Source: Eutreptiella sp. 'Long Island Sound 2002' (Eukaryota; Euglenozoa; Euglenophyceae; Eutreptiales; Eutreptiaceae). From it: 64,000 bases of DNA. Shown piece after piece: positions 32,437 to 44,689 of this stretch (positions are counted from its first letter, which is position 1; each line of letters opens with the position of its first letter). Below the pieces are notes generated by a model. That model ran no database searches. It was not told the origin of the DNA and was given only the letters and a program-made list of their open reading frames with translations. A program made the position numbers and the translations under genes. Location: contig OZ038379.1 of the NCBI GenBank assembly GCA_964036045.1, forward strand, positions 115,099,604-115,163,603. Reading direction: 5' to 3'.

Positions 32437-33147
32437 AGAAAGATGTCATTGATTTATGCCATAGATATTTTGATGAAATCCTGCAGGTTTTGTAGTTGAA
32501 AACCCAAACCAAAGCAGCAAGTAGAGCAAGAACAGGAGGTGGAACGAATCAATGATTGGTTTTGGAATCCAGTGTAACACAGAAGGGCTGCAGATAGACA
32601 ATGCAGGTTTATACACAAAGATTCAATCACAAATGGATAATACAAAAGATTTTATATGAAAATTGTACTGACTCAGGCCTCCAAGATAGCATTAGGCACT
32701 TCATGTGCACTCTTTTGGGTGAAATGGTGCTGGTTAGGAATATGGGGCATAGATGTCAGACCAACACAGAAAATGACTTGGCCAAGCAACTGAATTCAGA
32801 AACAGTTGAAACGTAGGACCACAATAAGTGGTAGAAACAATTGAGTATAGGGGTCTTGGGGTGGGAGACCACTAGGCTTAACCTCCAAGGCCTAAAGCAT
32901 GAAATGCCCATTTTATTTCGGTATATCCTCCATGAAGGAAGGTACCTCCGCTCAGTTGAGTGGCAGGGGTGAACTTCATGGGGGGCTAGGGTTACAACCC
33001 TAGTAACTTTGAGAAAGTGTACTTTAGGCATCCAAAGAGAGATAAAAACACTTAGGTTTGTCTTAGCATCAACAGAAAGGTTTTCAGGGGGGCTTGGCCT
33101 GCATCAAGCCCTCCAAGAAAGACATGGCAGTGACTTTTTCTTACTCC
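32437..33147 (-). repeat. 3' LTR of element B
   Basis: Matches 42737-43440. On the minus strand it follows a purine run CCAGGGGGGAG (plus-strand 33148-33158), a good polypurine tract. The outer end near 32437 is approximate and I saw no target duplication. Confidence 0.8.
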
Positions 33148-35610
33148 CCCCTGGAGTACTAGTTACCTAAGCTAGTAGGACCAAGGAATAAGGCTCAAAT
33201 ATTCCCAAAATTACCTCAGAAAATGCATTGAACTTACCAAAAACAGCCTCATCAGTTCATAGAAGCCTATCACACTGTAGGTACCCTCGAAAAACAGTGT
33301 AATGTACCGTGAATGATGTCCCTTCGATGGGGCATTCCTCAAAAGTCGCCGGCGTGCGACCAAAACTTTTTGAAAAAGTTTGGGGGTAGTGGGGTTTGAG
33401 CCCAGGACTCCCTTTCTAGAGCACATATGCTTGCCCACTAGGGTACAGTGGAACGCTCTAATACGGACGGCTATCGCTGTATAAACAGCGTTTTAGTAAA
33501 TGTCCTGACCAAAGGCCAGGGCGGAGCAATACTCCCAATGGAGGACACAGATCTCGAGGTGCTGCAAAAAATAGAAAATGTAACCAACAGGGAGTGATTC
33601 CTGCGGTTTAGCGGAAGGGGTTGCGATTTAGCAAGTGAAATCGTTAAAAATCGACGAAACGACTCGGGAAATCGTCATTTTTCCACATTACCCAAAGTCG
33701 CAGACAAGCGCAAAGAAAGGGGACTTCAAAAAACAAGGTTGCGCAAGCGTAAACGGCTTTTGAAAAAGAAGGTATGAGCCTTAGTTTTTAAAGTTCTAAA
33801 GGAAATTTTTGCACAGTTGCATCAAAACTTTTATAAACCTCAGAGAAAGATATTCAAATTCAACCCACACAACAGAGCAGGTCAACAACCCACCTCTCAG
33901 GTATGTCAGTGTCATCTCACACGCACGCATTGCGTTCGTGTTGGTTGCTTCGTCAAAACGTTAGGGTTGTCAACGCTGTGTTCGTTGGGGGTTCGGGTGT
34001 TCCTCTCTCGTGCTCTGCACAGGTCAAAACAGGAATGAAAGGTATGCGAAGCGAATGGAGCGCGCGGCGCGCACGTAGGGTTAGAATATGCGCTGTGCTC
34101 GCGATGCATGTGCCTAATCGAGGCATTCACACGCTGTGAGGCTTTCCCTATACCCTAGTTCATCCTTGTTCTTTCTTCACAGGTTAAAAAAAAGAAAGTG
34201 TTTGTTTGTGCGCAGCCGTAGCGTTAAAGTAGGGTTGCTGAAAACGCTTAGGCTTGTTTAAAACTCGCAATAGGGTTGTTTTGTGTTCGCTTCACTTCAG
34301 CATTCACACGATGCATGGTGAGTAAGGTAGGTTAGCCCAGGAGGAGCTCACCTCCTGGTAGAGTCATTGTGGTTATGGGTCTGCCTCGCTTCCCTGCGTG
34401 CACATGATGCATTAAAGAGTAGGCCACGCGAATTGCGCACGGTAAACCTTGTGTAGGTTACCCAGAGGCTCCTCGGTACGTTCTTCAAGAGAACCTGAGG
34501 AGTCTCTTCACGCTTGCTTGCTTGACAGGGCGTGTTTGAGGACAGTGTATTATAGGTCACACTGAGAAGCGTATAATACGTGGAGTGTGGCTTGGTTCCT
34601 CAGCCGCAAACACCCCTTCATTTGCCTCTGTTGTACAGGTGGGAGAGGTTCAGGGTGATTGGTGCACGCTGCAGCTGCCTTCGGCCGTTACCCATTTTTC
34701 TGCCCCAGCAAAACAGGGGCGCTGATCACACAATCAATTGACTGCGCATCAGCCAGGAGTGGCGTGGGCAGTTCGACTTCATCGACATCCGTGCTGTGCA
34801 CGCAACAAGAGCACCCCTTCCCTCCAAGCCCTAGCAGGAAAACGTGTTGTGACGTCCCTGTTAGGCCACAGTTGCTCAGCAGCCCTGTGTTCTCTTGTCT
34901 TCTTCACAGGAGGGTCATTAGGACCCAAGACATCTCTGACAGCAACACCAAGTAGCGTGTGTAGGGGTTAGGGTCAGCAGGCCTGGCAGGAGTTGAGTGC
35001 AAGTGATGAGTGCTCACCCTGCCTTCGAAGGCCGGTGCTGGCGTTGGTGAGTGTAGTGTAGTGGTGTCTCCTGTCCCGCGTGCTTTTCCTCGTGGGCAGG
35101 GGAGTGCGTTAGCTTTTGGCCCTTAGCAAAAATGGGCGTTTTGTATGCCCTTAGCACACTTGGCCACCCCTCCCCTCTAGTAGGTAGGGCTTTTGCCGTC
35201 TTCCCCCAAGGATAGGCGCCAGCACAGAAATTGGGCGCCATAGGAGTGGTAATAGTACCTGATTAGGACCTTCGGTCCGACGTCAGCGAAGCCCGGTCTC
35301 CGGGAGCCACGCCGGGGAGAGAAGTGAGACACACACAGACATACGTAGCACACATAGGGGTATGATAAACCCTGTAAGGAAGGGTAGAACCCCATGGGTC
35401 TGGACCAGTCAGGGGTCCCAACTGTGGGCTCCCTTGTCCCCAAGAAGGGAAGACACACCTTGCCTCATAACACCTTGCTTGTCATTCTCCCCTGGTGTAG
35501 TAAGCCACCGTTCTTCGTTGGCTCCCCAAGGTAATTACATTAGGGCAGTCCCCATGCAACACATGGTCAACAAGGCATGGATCTGCGGGGCACAGACAGG
35601 GTCAGTGTAG
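33148..35610. other. 3' region of element B with intron-like ladder on the plus strand
   Basis: No retroelement gene. On the plus strand there are intron-like segments with good borders: CTCAG|GTATGTCAG (33901) to TGCACAG (34021), a 19-base exon-like piece GTCAAAACAGGAATGAAAG, GTATGCGAAG (34041) to CTTCACAG (34183). Several short frames occur, none with a domain. It may hold an inserted sequence of the same style as 24735-25041. Confidence 0.4.
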
Positions 35611-36312
35611 TCAGTGCTCAGCACCTGTCAGTAGACTGACACAGGGAAATAAGTTTCGCTTCTTACGCTGGGACATAGTCTCAGCACGGGTTAGGAGCTG
35701 CCCCTCGTTGTTCTCAACGAGGTAGGTGCGGAAGATAGGGTTGATACTCCCGTCTGGTTGTATGAAGGCTGACATAGGTTCCCAGGTCGCCTCAGATAAC
35801 CCATAGCCATCCCACAGGGTTAGGAATTTCCAGCCCTGTTTATACTCGTGGCGAGCAATACCTGCAACCACGTAGTAACCATCGACTGCCATCTCATCCG
35901 CAGTCATCTCTTCGAGTTCTTCTGCCTCCTCTGGACTGGCAGCGTTCTCTAGGTCTATACGCTCGACCTCACCGTCGCTGAGGCGCCACTCATCCCAAGA
36001 CAAGTTGTCAGGGGAGTGATAGTGCCTCAACTGTTTAGGTGCACACAGCAGTTCACCACCTAGACGTGGACTGCACCTGACATGATCCTGGATCCATCTA
36101 TCCTGATGATACGATCCGGTCCAAAATTAGGGTCCTGTAGGCAGTTACGTGGCCAGGAGGGTAGGCGTGAATGGTGTACCAAAACAAGGTCCCCAACCTT
36201 GAAGCTGGCGGGTCGCCGTAGGCGGTTCCGTCGGCTCAGTTCACGGTCACGAATGTGTCTCAGGTTAGTCCCAGCCTGGTTAGCCAGAGACTGCTTGTGT
36301 TCCAGCCAATCT
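35611..36312 (-). pseudogene. pol: Element B pol, C-terminal part with chromodomain
   Basis: After the integrase core the frame passes a TAA (36312-36314), then reads LRHIRDRELSRRNRLRRPAS and FKVGDLVLVHHSRLPSWPRN, the integrase C-terminal module. A frameshift near 36080 leads into 36030-35611, ending in a chromodomain: YYVVAGIARHEYKQGWKFL, then LSEATWEPMSAF. This resembles chromoviral integrases that read histone marks. The reading frame is broken, so it is non-functional. Confidence 0.75.
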
Positions 36313-37502
36313 TACACAGGGCTCTTGAAGTCCTCAGGAAAGGGGGTTTTGAAGAACCAAGCAGGTCGTCCTCCATGGAACAGTTCGTGCTGGGTGAAAA
36401 CCGTAGAAGAGCTCCGCCGTGAGTTCATGGTTAGCACTGCCCAGGGCACCAGGCGTACCCAGTCCTTGGGACGCTCCTGTTTCATCAGGATTCTTAAGTT
36501 TTGCTCCACCACACGGTTCTGTCTCTCACAGAGAGGGTTAGACGTGTGGGTATAGGGCACACCTGTGGTTACCTCCACGTTGAGGGCATTTAGCAGTCCT
36601 CTGTACCGCCCAGTGTCACTGCGGATGCGTACATCCTCATCAAAGTGCACCTGCTTAGGTGCTTCATAGGGTTCGAACCATTGTTGGACCAACATTTTCA
36701 CAGTCTGCTCACCTGTGATTTTCCTTTTGCAAGGGAGCACACGGGTGAAGCGAGATAGGCCACGGGTGACCACTAGGCAACTATCATAGCCGCCGAAGCG
36801 TGGTAGGCCGTGGATGAAATCCACGTGCAGAAGAGGGTTAGCACAATAGGGTATGGGTAAGCTGGAGATCAGGCCCCTATCCCTACTGTCCCTCTGCTTG
36901 CTGGCATGACAGCCACAAGCATCCACAATGGTCTGCATACGCGACCTCAGTTCAGTCAGGGTTAGACTAGAGTAGAAACACTCACGGAAGAAGTCCACTG
37001 AGCGATTAGGGCCAGCGTGACGAGAACTGAGATGGGACCACTGTAGGCACCCATCCAGTTGTGCCTCAGGCACCACAATTCGGTCCTCGTAGAAGAGGTA
37101 CTGATTGTTTTTATACCACTGGTGCCCGTCAATGACACGGGGTTCGAGACCAGTGCTGAGGGTTTGGAGAATTTCTTCATACTCTGACTGATAGTCGGTT
37201 AAACTCCAACCCTCCAGGATTCCAGCAGTGCGCATGGACAGGTCAAGCTGGACATCCATACGCTGGAAAGCCTCTCTGGCGAGCGCCTCAGAGCTCTCAC
37301 CAATAAGAGCATCGAAGTTGTTGCGCGATATATAGTCAGACAGTTCATTCTTTATCCCGGGGATATGATGCACTGTCAGCCCGAACTGGCTCAGGTCCGT
37401 CCACCACCGCTTTAGCTTAGCTTTCTTTGGTGGTGGGCCCTTCTGAAAAAACTTCACAGGCTCCTGGTTACACAGCCAGACAATAGGGTTAGATCCCAGG
37501 AG
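36312..37502 (-). pseudogene. pol: Element B integrase
   Basis: Begins with the end of RNase H (LTVHHIPGIKNELSDYISR) and then integrase: zinc-binding HLSSRHAGPNRSVDFF...DACGCHASK, first catalytic Asp in LLHVDFIHGLP, second in HFDEDVRIRSDTG, Glu in NPLCERQNRVVEQN. It is in frame with RT but separated from it by TGA 37505-37503, a nonsense mutation. Confidence 0.85.
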
Positions 37503-39120
37503 TCAGGATTGTGACGAAAGCACCAACATACCGACCAGGAGTTCCTGGTCATAGGTGCTGTAATTGGAACGCGCTTGGTTCCATTTCCAATTCCAGTGTC
37601 CCAGTGGCACCAGTCGCCACTCACTGGTAGGATAGTCATGTTTCAACGAACCATCACTGTTCAGTCCACTGGTACGATAATGGCAGTGGGTTAGTTCAGC
37701 GGGATTAAGCTCCTGCCATTGGTAGATCATATGACCCCCCCCTACATCACTGGCATCAGTGAGCAGGACTACCTCGCCCTCAGGGCGGGGTACTCCCAGG
37801 CAGTTGGAGGAGGCAATCTTCTTCTTCAACTCCTGGAAACACTCTTCCTCTCTGGCGGTCCACCTCCAGGGAGTAGTTTTCTTGATTAGGTCAGTGAGGG
37901 GTGCAGAAGAGTAATGAAAATTGTGGATGTGACGCCGATAGAAATTACAGCCGCCCACAAAACTCCTCACATCGTGTAGACCCTTCTTAGGGTCATCGCG
38001 AATCTGCATGTCCTGTAGGGGCTGTATCTTAGACGCGGCTGGTTTCCACCAGCCATACCCCACGTCGAAACCTAAATACTCCATCTCCTCTTTCATAAAC
38101 TCACATTTTTCGAGTTTGATTCGGAGATGGTTTTCTTGACAGACAATGAAAAATTCAGGGAGGAGCAGGACATGGTCCTCTTTGGTATTAGTACCCAAAC
38201 TCACGTCGTCGATGTGAGCCTCCATTTCTGCACCCCGAGAAATCAACTCCTGTACTAGAGGCCTGCGCCTCAGTATGTACAAAATTTTGTTTATAAGCTC
38301 CTGGAAGAGAGCTGGGGCATTAGCCACCCCGAAAGGCATAACCTTCCACTTAAAGACACGGCCCTTACGGGTTATAAAAGCCAGCAGCTCCTGAGCTGCA
38401 GCGGTTAGGTCCAACTGCCAGAAACCAGAGCGTTTGTCCATTTTGGTCTTGTACCTGCATTTGGCAATACGCTCCAGGGTATGTTCCATGTTAGGAATAC
38501 TCCCTGAGTGGTTCTGGGTTTTCTTGTTGACCCCACCATAGTCTGGAACCAGTCGTAGGGCAGTCGACCCTGGTCTGGCAACAAGGAAACAGGGACTGCA
38601 GTGATGGGGGTAGTCCCCCTGCTTATATTCTTCAACGAGGCCAGCATCAATACATTCCTGGATCTGGCGCTCGATTTCTTCAACCTGTTCCTGTGTAGCG
38701 GGATAGGAACGACGCCTCACTCGCGTCTTTTCAAATTCAGGTTTCAATTTCAGGTCCATCTGGACCAGTTCTTTACAAGAGAGGGGAGGCGGCAAGGCGC
38801 CGAACACCTCCTCATAGGTTATCAGCAGTTTCTTCAGGCGGGGGTAAAGGTTAAGACTCTCGAGTTTCTGAAGGAAATCCTCCTTAGCATGGAGGTTGCT
38901 CTTTCCAAGTTCTTTCTTTTTCTGCCCATCAGCAGTTTCGGCAGGCACAGAACCATCGTCCCAGTCCGGGGAACATTGCTGCCCATAGTGCAGAGAATAC
39001 ACTAGAGGTATCTCAGGATCAGGCAGCGTAGAGGACTCATCGTCCTCCTCAGACCAGATGGTCCATTCCAGGTCTGTCTGAGGTAATTCAGCCGCTCTTG
39101 GCGCTCAATACCTTCGGCCC
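37503..39120 (-). pseudogene. pol: Element B reverse transcriptase-RNase H
   Basis: RT begins near 38760 (VQMDLKLKPEFEKTRVRRRS) and contains YKTKMDKRSGFWQLDLTAAA, VMPFGVANAPALFQELINK and the catalytic HIDDVSLGTN in place of the usual Y-x-DD. RNase H follows with VVLLTDASDVGGGHMIYQW. Upstream of 39002 the frame is broken: the pol protein must shift once near 39005-39120 to join the protease part. Close homologue of element C pol (shared QECIDAGLVEEYK, HSGSIPNME). Confidence 0.85.
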
Positions 39121-40448
39121 TCAGGTACAACAGCGCCGGAGTTCCTGAGTGTCATGCTCTGACAATGGCATGTTATTAGCAGCAGGCCGTGCCAGAGTAT
39201 CAGAACTCCGGGCCACGGGTTCACCTGTGTGCAGAGGCTGCATGTGTAGAACTGGTTTCCCAACTGGGGAAGCGGGCTCAGAGGTTGACTCTAGATCTAC
39301 CTCCTCCAGCAACAGTTGGGCCAGGAAGGCACAGTGTCTGGGGTCAACGCAGCTGAGATCAACAGGAGGGATAGTGCTGGCGATCTCAGACCGTTGGTCG
39401 TCAGCATCCTCTTTTACAGCTGCAGGTTCCAGATAGTCCTCGGGAGACTCACACCCTGTAAGTGTGGCAGATAGGTGCTCAGGAGATCGATTTTTGAGAT
39501 CAAAAAGGGTCAGGCCACGATTTTCGGCCATGACCTCTTTCAGTAGCACCTGGTCTAGGTCACACAGGGGTACAGCATTGAGAGATCCATCGACGATGGA
39601 TAGGAAACTGGTCCACTCAGGGGCCTGCATAGCTGTGTCTGAGTCCTCAGACACATAGATGGGGCCGTCGGGGAGTTGCACTCTTCCCACGGTCATTCGA
39701 TATAGCATGCGGCGCCAGTAAGCATGTTCACCAGAGCAGTCCCAGTCAGGGGTGCACATGACAACCCTTCCTCCCTCATAAGCGATTTTTGTTAGAACCT
39801 TCGCCAGCAGGGAGAAGGGAGAGTTAGCATACGCTAGGCCCATTGCTTTCCAGAAGAAACGGAAAGCATTGTTCAGTTGTTTCGAGCAGTACAACTGCAT
39901 GATGTGCTGTTGTTGGCTCGCAAACAATTCCATCTGGATCTCATTCAGGTTTACCTGAAGGGCCGCCAGTCCATTTTCAAGAACGTGACGGGCCAATCGG
40001 TAGTTTTCAGTACGATAGTTAGTCTTGGACGCGTAGCGCAGCCCAGACTCTTTTCCTCCTGACAGCTCCAAAGGTACGGAGAGGAGCCCACTGCCAAAGT
40101 CGCAGTGCAAAGAATAGGGGCGCTGGGGAGACAGCATTTTTACCTGGGGGTTTCTTCGTAGGAAGTCGGTACCAATGACATTGTCAAAGGCGTCGGTGTC
40201 CAGCACTCTGCAGTGTTGGGTCACCATTTCGTCGCCCAGGCATATAGTCACATCGACCCCCCCAAGAAATGGAAGATACGCCCATCCCCTACTCTTATGG
40301 CCACGGTCTTAGTTTTCTTAAAAGTCTTTAGCAGGCGCCGGGCCACTATGGAAAGTGTTGCACCGGTGTCAAGCACCGCTCCAAAAACCTGATCCCCGAT
40401 TTTCAGGAGGATCCAGAAAATCAAGTCCTCCTCTTCGGAGCCGCCCCC
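39121..40448 (-). pseudogene. pro: Element B protease and FAS...P-W domain
   Basis: In frame with gag after a single TAG (40451-40449): GGGSEEEDLIFWILLKIGDQ then VFGAVLDTGATLSIVARRLL, a retropepsin active site. A frameshift near 40255 leads to DAFDNVIGTDFLRRNPQ. At about 39935-39590 comes IQMELFASQQQHIMQLYCSK, GLAYANSPFSLLAKVL, VVMCTPDWDCSGEHAYWRRM, the Dam/DIRS-like module also present in A and C. An acidic linker ends at TAA-type stop 39121. Confidence 0.75.
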
Positions 40449-42686
40449 CTACTCCTCATCAGGATCCTTGACATCCACCCCTGCAGCAATGAGGGACCTG
40501 GCAATCCAGGCCAAGCGCCTCTTCTTGGAGTTATTCCCCTCAGGGGTAGCGTTATCCCCTTGGGGGCGCTTCTTGGGGTCACCTGCGGCAGGAGCGGGTG
40601 TAGCAGCAGGAGTTGGTGTAGCAACGGGCGCTGATGAGCCCCTCTGGGGGTTAGGAGGTCCATTTTTGCCACCCCCCTTGCCACCTCCTTTACCACCTTT
40701 ATCCCCATTCGGGGGATTTCTGGTGGGTGTTTGGGTCTTCTGGCGTTCTGCCTCCTGACGCTTGAGTTTGTCACTCTCGCGTTTCTTTATGTGGCATTCG
40801 TCCTCGTAGTGACGACGTTTGCCACAATAACCACAGGTGATGGTACACCTGAAATGGTCCTGATGGGTCACAGGTTTCCCATCTTTGGTATCCTGCTGAC
40901 GTTTCATCTGCAGCATACAGCTACTGCGGTGATCGCAGTCAGAGGCATGACAGGGCCCCCCCTTGTCATTGACAGGTTTGCAGTAGAACAGAGGGGGTGT
41001 ACCTGCATCAGGTTTAACCTCATTCATGGCACGTAGGTTACCCCTCCCTTTACCACCTCCCTGGTTGGCGTTAGTGGGATTTTTAGGCCCTTTCCTTTTG
41101 CCACGTTCGGGGGTAGGGGTACCACTTCAACCCAAATGCTTCTTGAGGAATTTCTCCATGTGGGAGTCATTCTCTCTCTCAAGAGCTAGCTCAATCAAGA
41201 GGTCTACCAGTTCATCGTACGAGTGGGTCCTACTCTTCCTCTCAGAGGTAGAGCGGCAACCATCCCACGTACGTTGGGGGATCTTACTCATGAGCCACAG
41301 GTGGGGCTCAGTGGCTCCGTAGGAGCCCACGTTCATCCTCAAAAACAAGTACTCCAAGTCGCACACATATTCAGAAATTCGCGCAGCGGATGGAAACTCA
41401 GGGAGCATAGGTAGCTCCTCTATCTGTGTGCACACTGTGGTCAGTCTCATAGACTGGGAATGTTTTCTCCAACCTCAGCAGTACCTCTGCCCAGGTGGAA
41501 AAGGTTTTCACAATCTGTTTCGCCTGTTTTTGCAAAAATTTCTTTTTGCATGAGTATTTCAGCAGTGAACATTTGGTGGCCACATCCACATGGGATTGGC
41601 CAGTCAGCAAAAGAAACTCATCAAATTCTTCTGCCCATTCGGGCAGATTTTTGGGGTCGAACTCCGGCAGTTCCAGCTGGATGTTCGCCTGGGCAATAGG
41701 TCTGCCTGTCTTCCCACCCCCCGGAGTTAGGCCTGAAGGCGACACACGGGCAAGAGGTGCCAGGGCTGACAGCCCTCTTTTCTCAATCTCTGTGACAGGC
41801 ACGTCCTGTAGTTCAGCCATGGGCACTGTCCTGGCACGGGGGTGAAAGAAGCTGGGGCAGGTGACCTTAGGCAACAGCCTTGAGACCCTGGATCTCTTAA
41901 GATCTTCGGCCAGGGTACTCAGTCCAGGAGAGGGGCAGGACAACTCTGGCTTGGGTAAGGGTTCTGCAATACCCAGCTTCGCCTTAATGGCCTCCGATAG
42001 GGCCGACATGTCTAGAATTCCTGATCCAGACAGAAGTTTGGCCAGCAGTTTGGCCGTATGATCCAGGGCACCGTAGGTTGGCCTTGGATGATGTTGTTCC
42101 TCAACTCGAGGTGGGCCCACTTCGGGAGCCCTTGGGGTTGGACAACATGCTCTTGGATACTCGGGTCTCGGTCGTCTTGGCAGGGATGCTGTCTTGGCTC
42201 TGTCGGACGGCGGGCCAGAGTGCGTGTAGGACCCTAGGTCTGTACGTGGTCTGGATTCGTGACCGCCAATGGTTCCTCCCCATCTTCTCCACGAATGGGT
42301 TTGTAGTACTCCTCATGGAGGATGTATTCATCCATTTTCCTCCTCACTTCCTCATACCCCTCAGGGCCTTCAATCGCTGTTGAGGATGAAGCCAGACAGG
42401 CAGATCGGGCAACTGAGGCTGCTACGCGCCTGTGGAGATGAGAGAGGCTGTCTCCACCATGGGCCGCTAAGGCCTCGGTGGTAAGGGTTGTGTTTTCTTC
42501 CGCCCCTCTGCGTTCTGGATCTCCTTGGGACCCAGATGCGCCACTGAGATGTTGTGGAGCTCGGTAAGGTGGTTCAGTCATAGGGTGGGCCATGCTGCCC
42601 ATTTGCACTTGGACAGTTCTGATGGGCCAGGTCCTGACGCTTGGCGTGGACATGATGAACTTGTTGTTGAGCTTTGTGGTTTGCAC
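40449..42686 (-). pseudogene. gag: Element B gag
   Basis: Read in pieces because of at least three frame changes: 42686-42234 (N-terminus, VQMGSMAHPMTEPPYRAPQH), 42120-41398 (capsid: IQLELPEFDPKNLPEWAEEF, LTGQSHVDVATKCSLLKYSC, KTFPVYETD), 41450-41127 (ARISEYVCDLEYLFLRMNVG, LALERENDSHMEKFL) and 41027-40449 (CTITCGYCGKRRHYEDECH zinc knuckle, Pro/Ala tail, KKRRLAWIARSLIAAGVDV). Ends at TAG 40451-40449. The order and words match element C gag throughout. Broken copy. Confidence 0.85.
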
Positions 42687-42725
42687 CTCTTCTCAGGGTC
42701 GGTTCAAAAGGTCACAAGGGACTGT

Positions 42726-42736
42726 CTCTGCTACCG
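42726..42736 (-). other. Primer binding site of element B
   Basis: Minus strand CGGTAGCAGAG matches the initiator-Met primer site at 10 of 11 positions and abuts the LTR. Confidence 0.65.
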
Positions 42737-43440
42737 GAAAGATGTCATTGATTTATGCCCTAGATATTTTGATGAAATCCTGCAGGTTTTGTAGTTGAAA
42801 ACCCAAACCAAAGCAGCAAGTAGAGCAAGAACAGGATGTGGATCGAATGAATGATTGGTTTTGGAATCCAGTGTAACACAGAAGGGCTGCAGATAGACAA
42901 TGCAGGTTTATACACAAAGATTCAATCACAAATGGATAATACAAAAGATTTTATATGAAAATTGTACTGACTCAGGCCTCCAAGATAGCATTAGGCACTT
43001 CATGTGCAGTCTTTAGGGTGAAATGGTGCTGGTTAGGAATGTGGGGCATAGATGTCAGGCCAATCCAGAAAATGACTTGGCCAAGCAACTGAATTCGGAA
43101 ACAGTTGAAAAGTTGGACCACAATAAGTGGTAGAAACAATTGAGTATAGGGGTCTTGCGGTGGGAGACCACCAGGCTTAACCTCCAAGGCCTAAAGCATG
43201 AAATGCCTATTTTATTTCGGTATATCCTCCATGAAGGAAGGTACCTCCACTCAGTTGACTGGCAGGGGTGAACTTCATGGCGGGCTAGGGTTACAACCCT
43301 AGTAACTTTGAGAAAGTGTACTTTAGGCATCCAAAGAGAGATAAAAACACTTAGGTTTGTCTTAGCATCAACAAAAGGGTTTTAAGGGGTCTTGGCCTGG
43401 ATCAAGCCCTCCAAGAAAGACATGGCAGTGACCTTTTCTT
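42737..43440 (-). repeat. 5' LTR of element B
   Basis: Starts on the minus strand with TAAGAAAAGGTCACTGCC and ends just before the primer site. About 96-97% identical by eye to the 3' LTR. Confidence 0.8.
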
Positions 43441-44590
43441 ACTTGGGGCAGGGGGATGGTAGAAACCTGCGATAAATGCCTCCCGCATTCCACAGGTCTG
43501 GTACCTAACACCATGTCGCGGCCCAGGGCGCCATTTCATTTGTTAGCGGATCGTACACAACAGAGGTGCCTACAAGAGCTCCAGCAAATTGTTATCAAGG
43601 AGGTTGCAACAGCCTACACCGTCAAGTACCTGCCTGACACCGGGCAAATGCTGCTTAGGCAAGAAACAAGAGTTGTAGTGTCCGTCCAGCCTGAGCCCAG
43701 CATGGAGGAGAGGTTGATTATGGCTGTCGGGCGGATCTGGTCGTTGCACCTCTCTAGGACGGAGTCGCGGTACCTATTGGGGAGCATGACGTACGGTGTC
43801 GTATGGGACCAGGTGTACCACATGCTTCGCCCACCTAGCGTTACCAGAGTCCCGGGCGTTCACTGCCTGTACGGGAGATGACACGGCCATCAATCGTGCA
43901 GCCTGCTACCTACCTGACCGCATCGGCCACCTGTACAAGTGTCGACCACCCCCACCCTCGGACATCATGCAGCCTGGGGACCAACGGCTCCATTGGATGC
44001 CTATTGCGGTGGACGGTACATTGAGGCATGAGGCCTCGTACGTCCATGGCACGCTTGGTGGTACCGCCAGCCCCAACCAACTATCTAGTTGCTTGGTAGT
44101 AGGGGGCAGTGAAAAGTCGGAGACCCTCTACGCGGCCTCCGAAGAAATCGATTTTGATGACGAGTTGCGAGTTGCGAGTTGCACCACCCACAATGAGCTC
44201 CAGTGGGGCAAACTTCCGTGGACGCATCTTGGGATCGACCACATATATTTTTTTGCAAAGAAGTGGAGAATGTTGTCAAAGTTCTCCTCCTTCGCCATGG
44301 AGGGAAGCCACCGGAGGCTGAAGCGCATGTTGCGCAACAACGGGTGACTAAGCCTCCTCCGGGGGGAGACTAGGGGGTGCAAGTGGTTGTGGACAACCAA
44401 ACCATTGATGATAGTTTTTGGTCGCATGGGTGGGATGCGACCAAAAGGCCACAACATGGGCAAGGGCCCATAAGTGTACAAACGTATGCAAGCCGTAAAA
44501 GGAGACGGCCTCTAACTGACATGCAGTACCTTCAGACTCTACAACGGCGGTTCCTGTGTCGCAAAAAACAGACATGAGATCACCAAACAA
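43441..44590 (+). pseudogene. Transposase-like C-terminal region of transposon 2
   Basis: From ATG 43513 (MSRPRAPFHLLADRTQQRCL) a frame runs to 43881, then shifts near 43850 to 43796-44347 (DDTAINRAACYLPDRIGHLY, then DHIYFFAKKWRMLSKFSSFA and MEGSHRRLKRMLRN), then shifts again to 44377-44577 (VVVDNQTIDDSFWSHGWDAT, TDMQYLQTLQRRF). FAMEGSHRRLKRMLRNNGG resembles in layout the FAQDAAESLNHLLK...NRGGG of transposon 1 and could be the catalytic-Glu helix. Family not recognised. Two frameshifts make it a pseudogene; the N-terminal half is missing. Confidence 0.45.
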
Positions 44591-44689
44591 ACCCAGACCA
44601 TTGTTGTCTGTGACCGGGGTGCATGCTGGGGTGCACTGGGGAGCCTACTAGGGCTGTTAGAACAAATCAGGGGGTGCACACAGCTAACA

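Larger units (their letters stand above)
32437..43440 (-). mobile_element. Ty3/gypsy element B, minus strand
   Basis: Bounded by direct repeats of about 710 bp (32437-33147 and 42737-43440) and read on the minus strand: 5' LTR at the high coordinates, primer site 42736-42726, gag, protease, RT-RNase H, integrase, chromodomain, then a 2.4 kb 3' region and the 3' LTR. Gag and pol have several stops and frameshifts, and the LTRs differ at a few percent of sites, so the copy is older than element A and dead. Gag and pol resemble element C closely. Confidence 0.88.
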
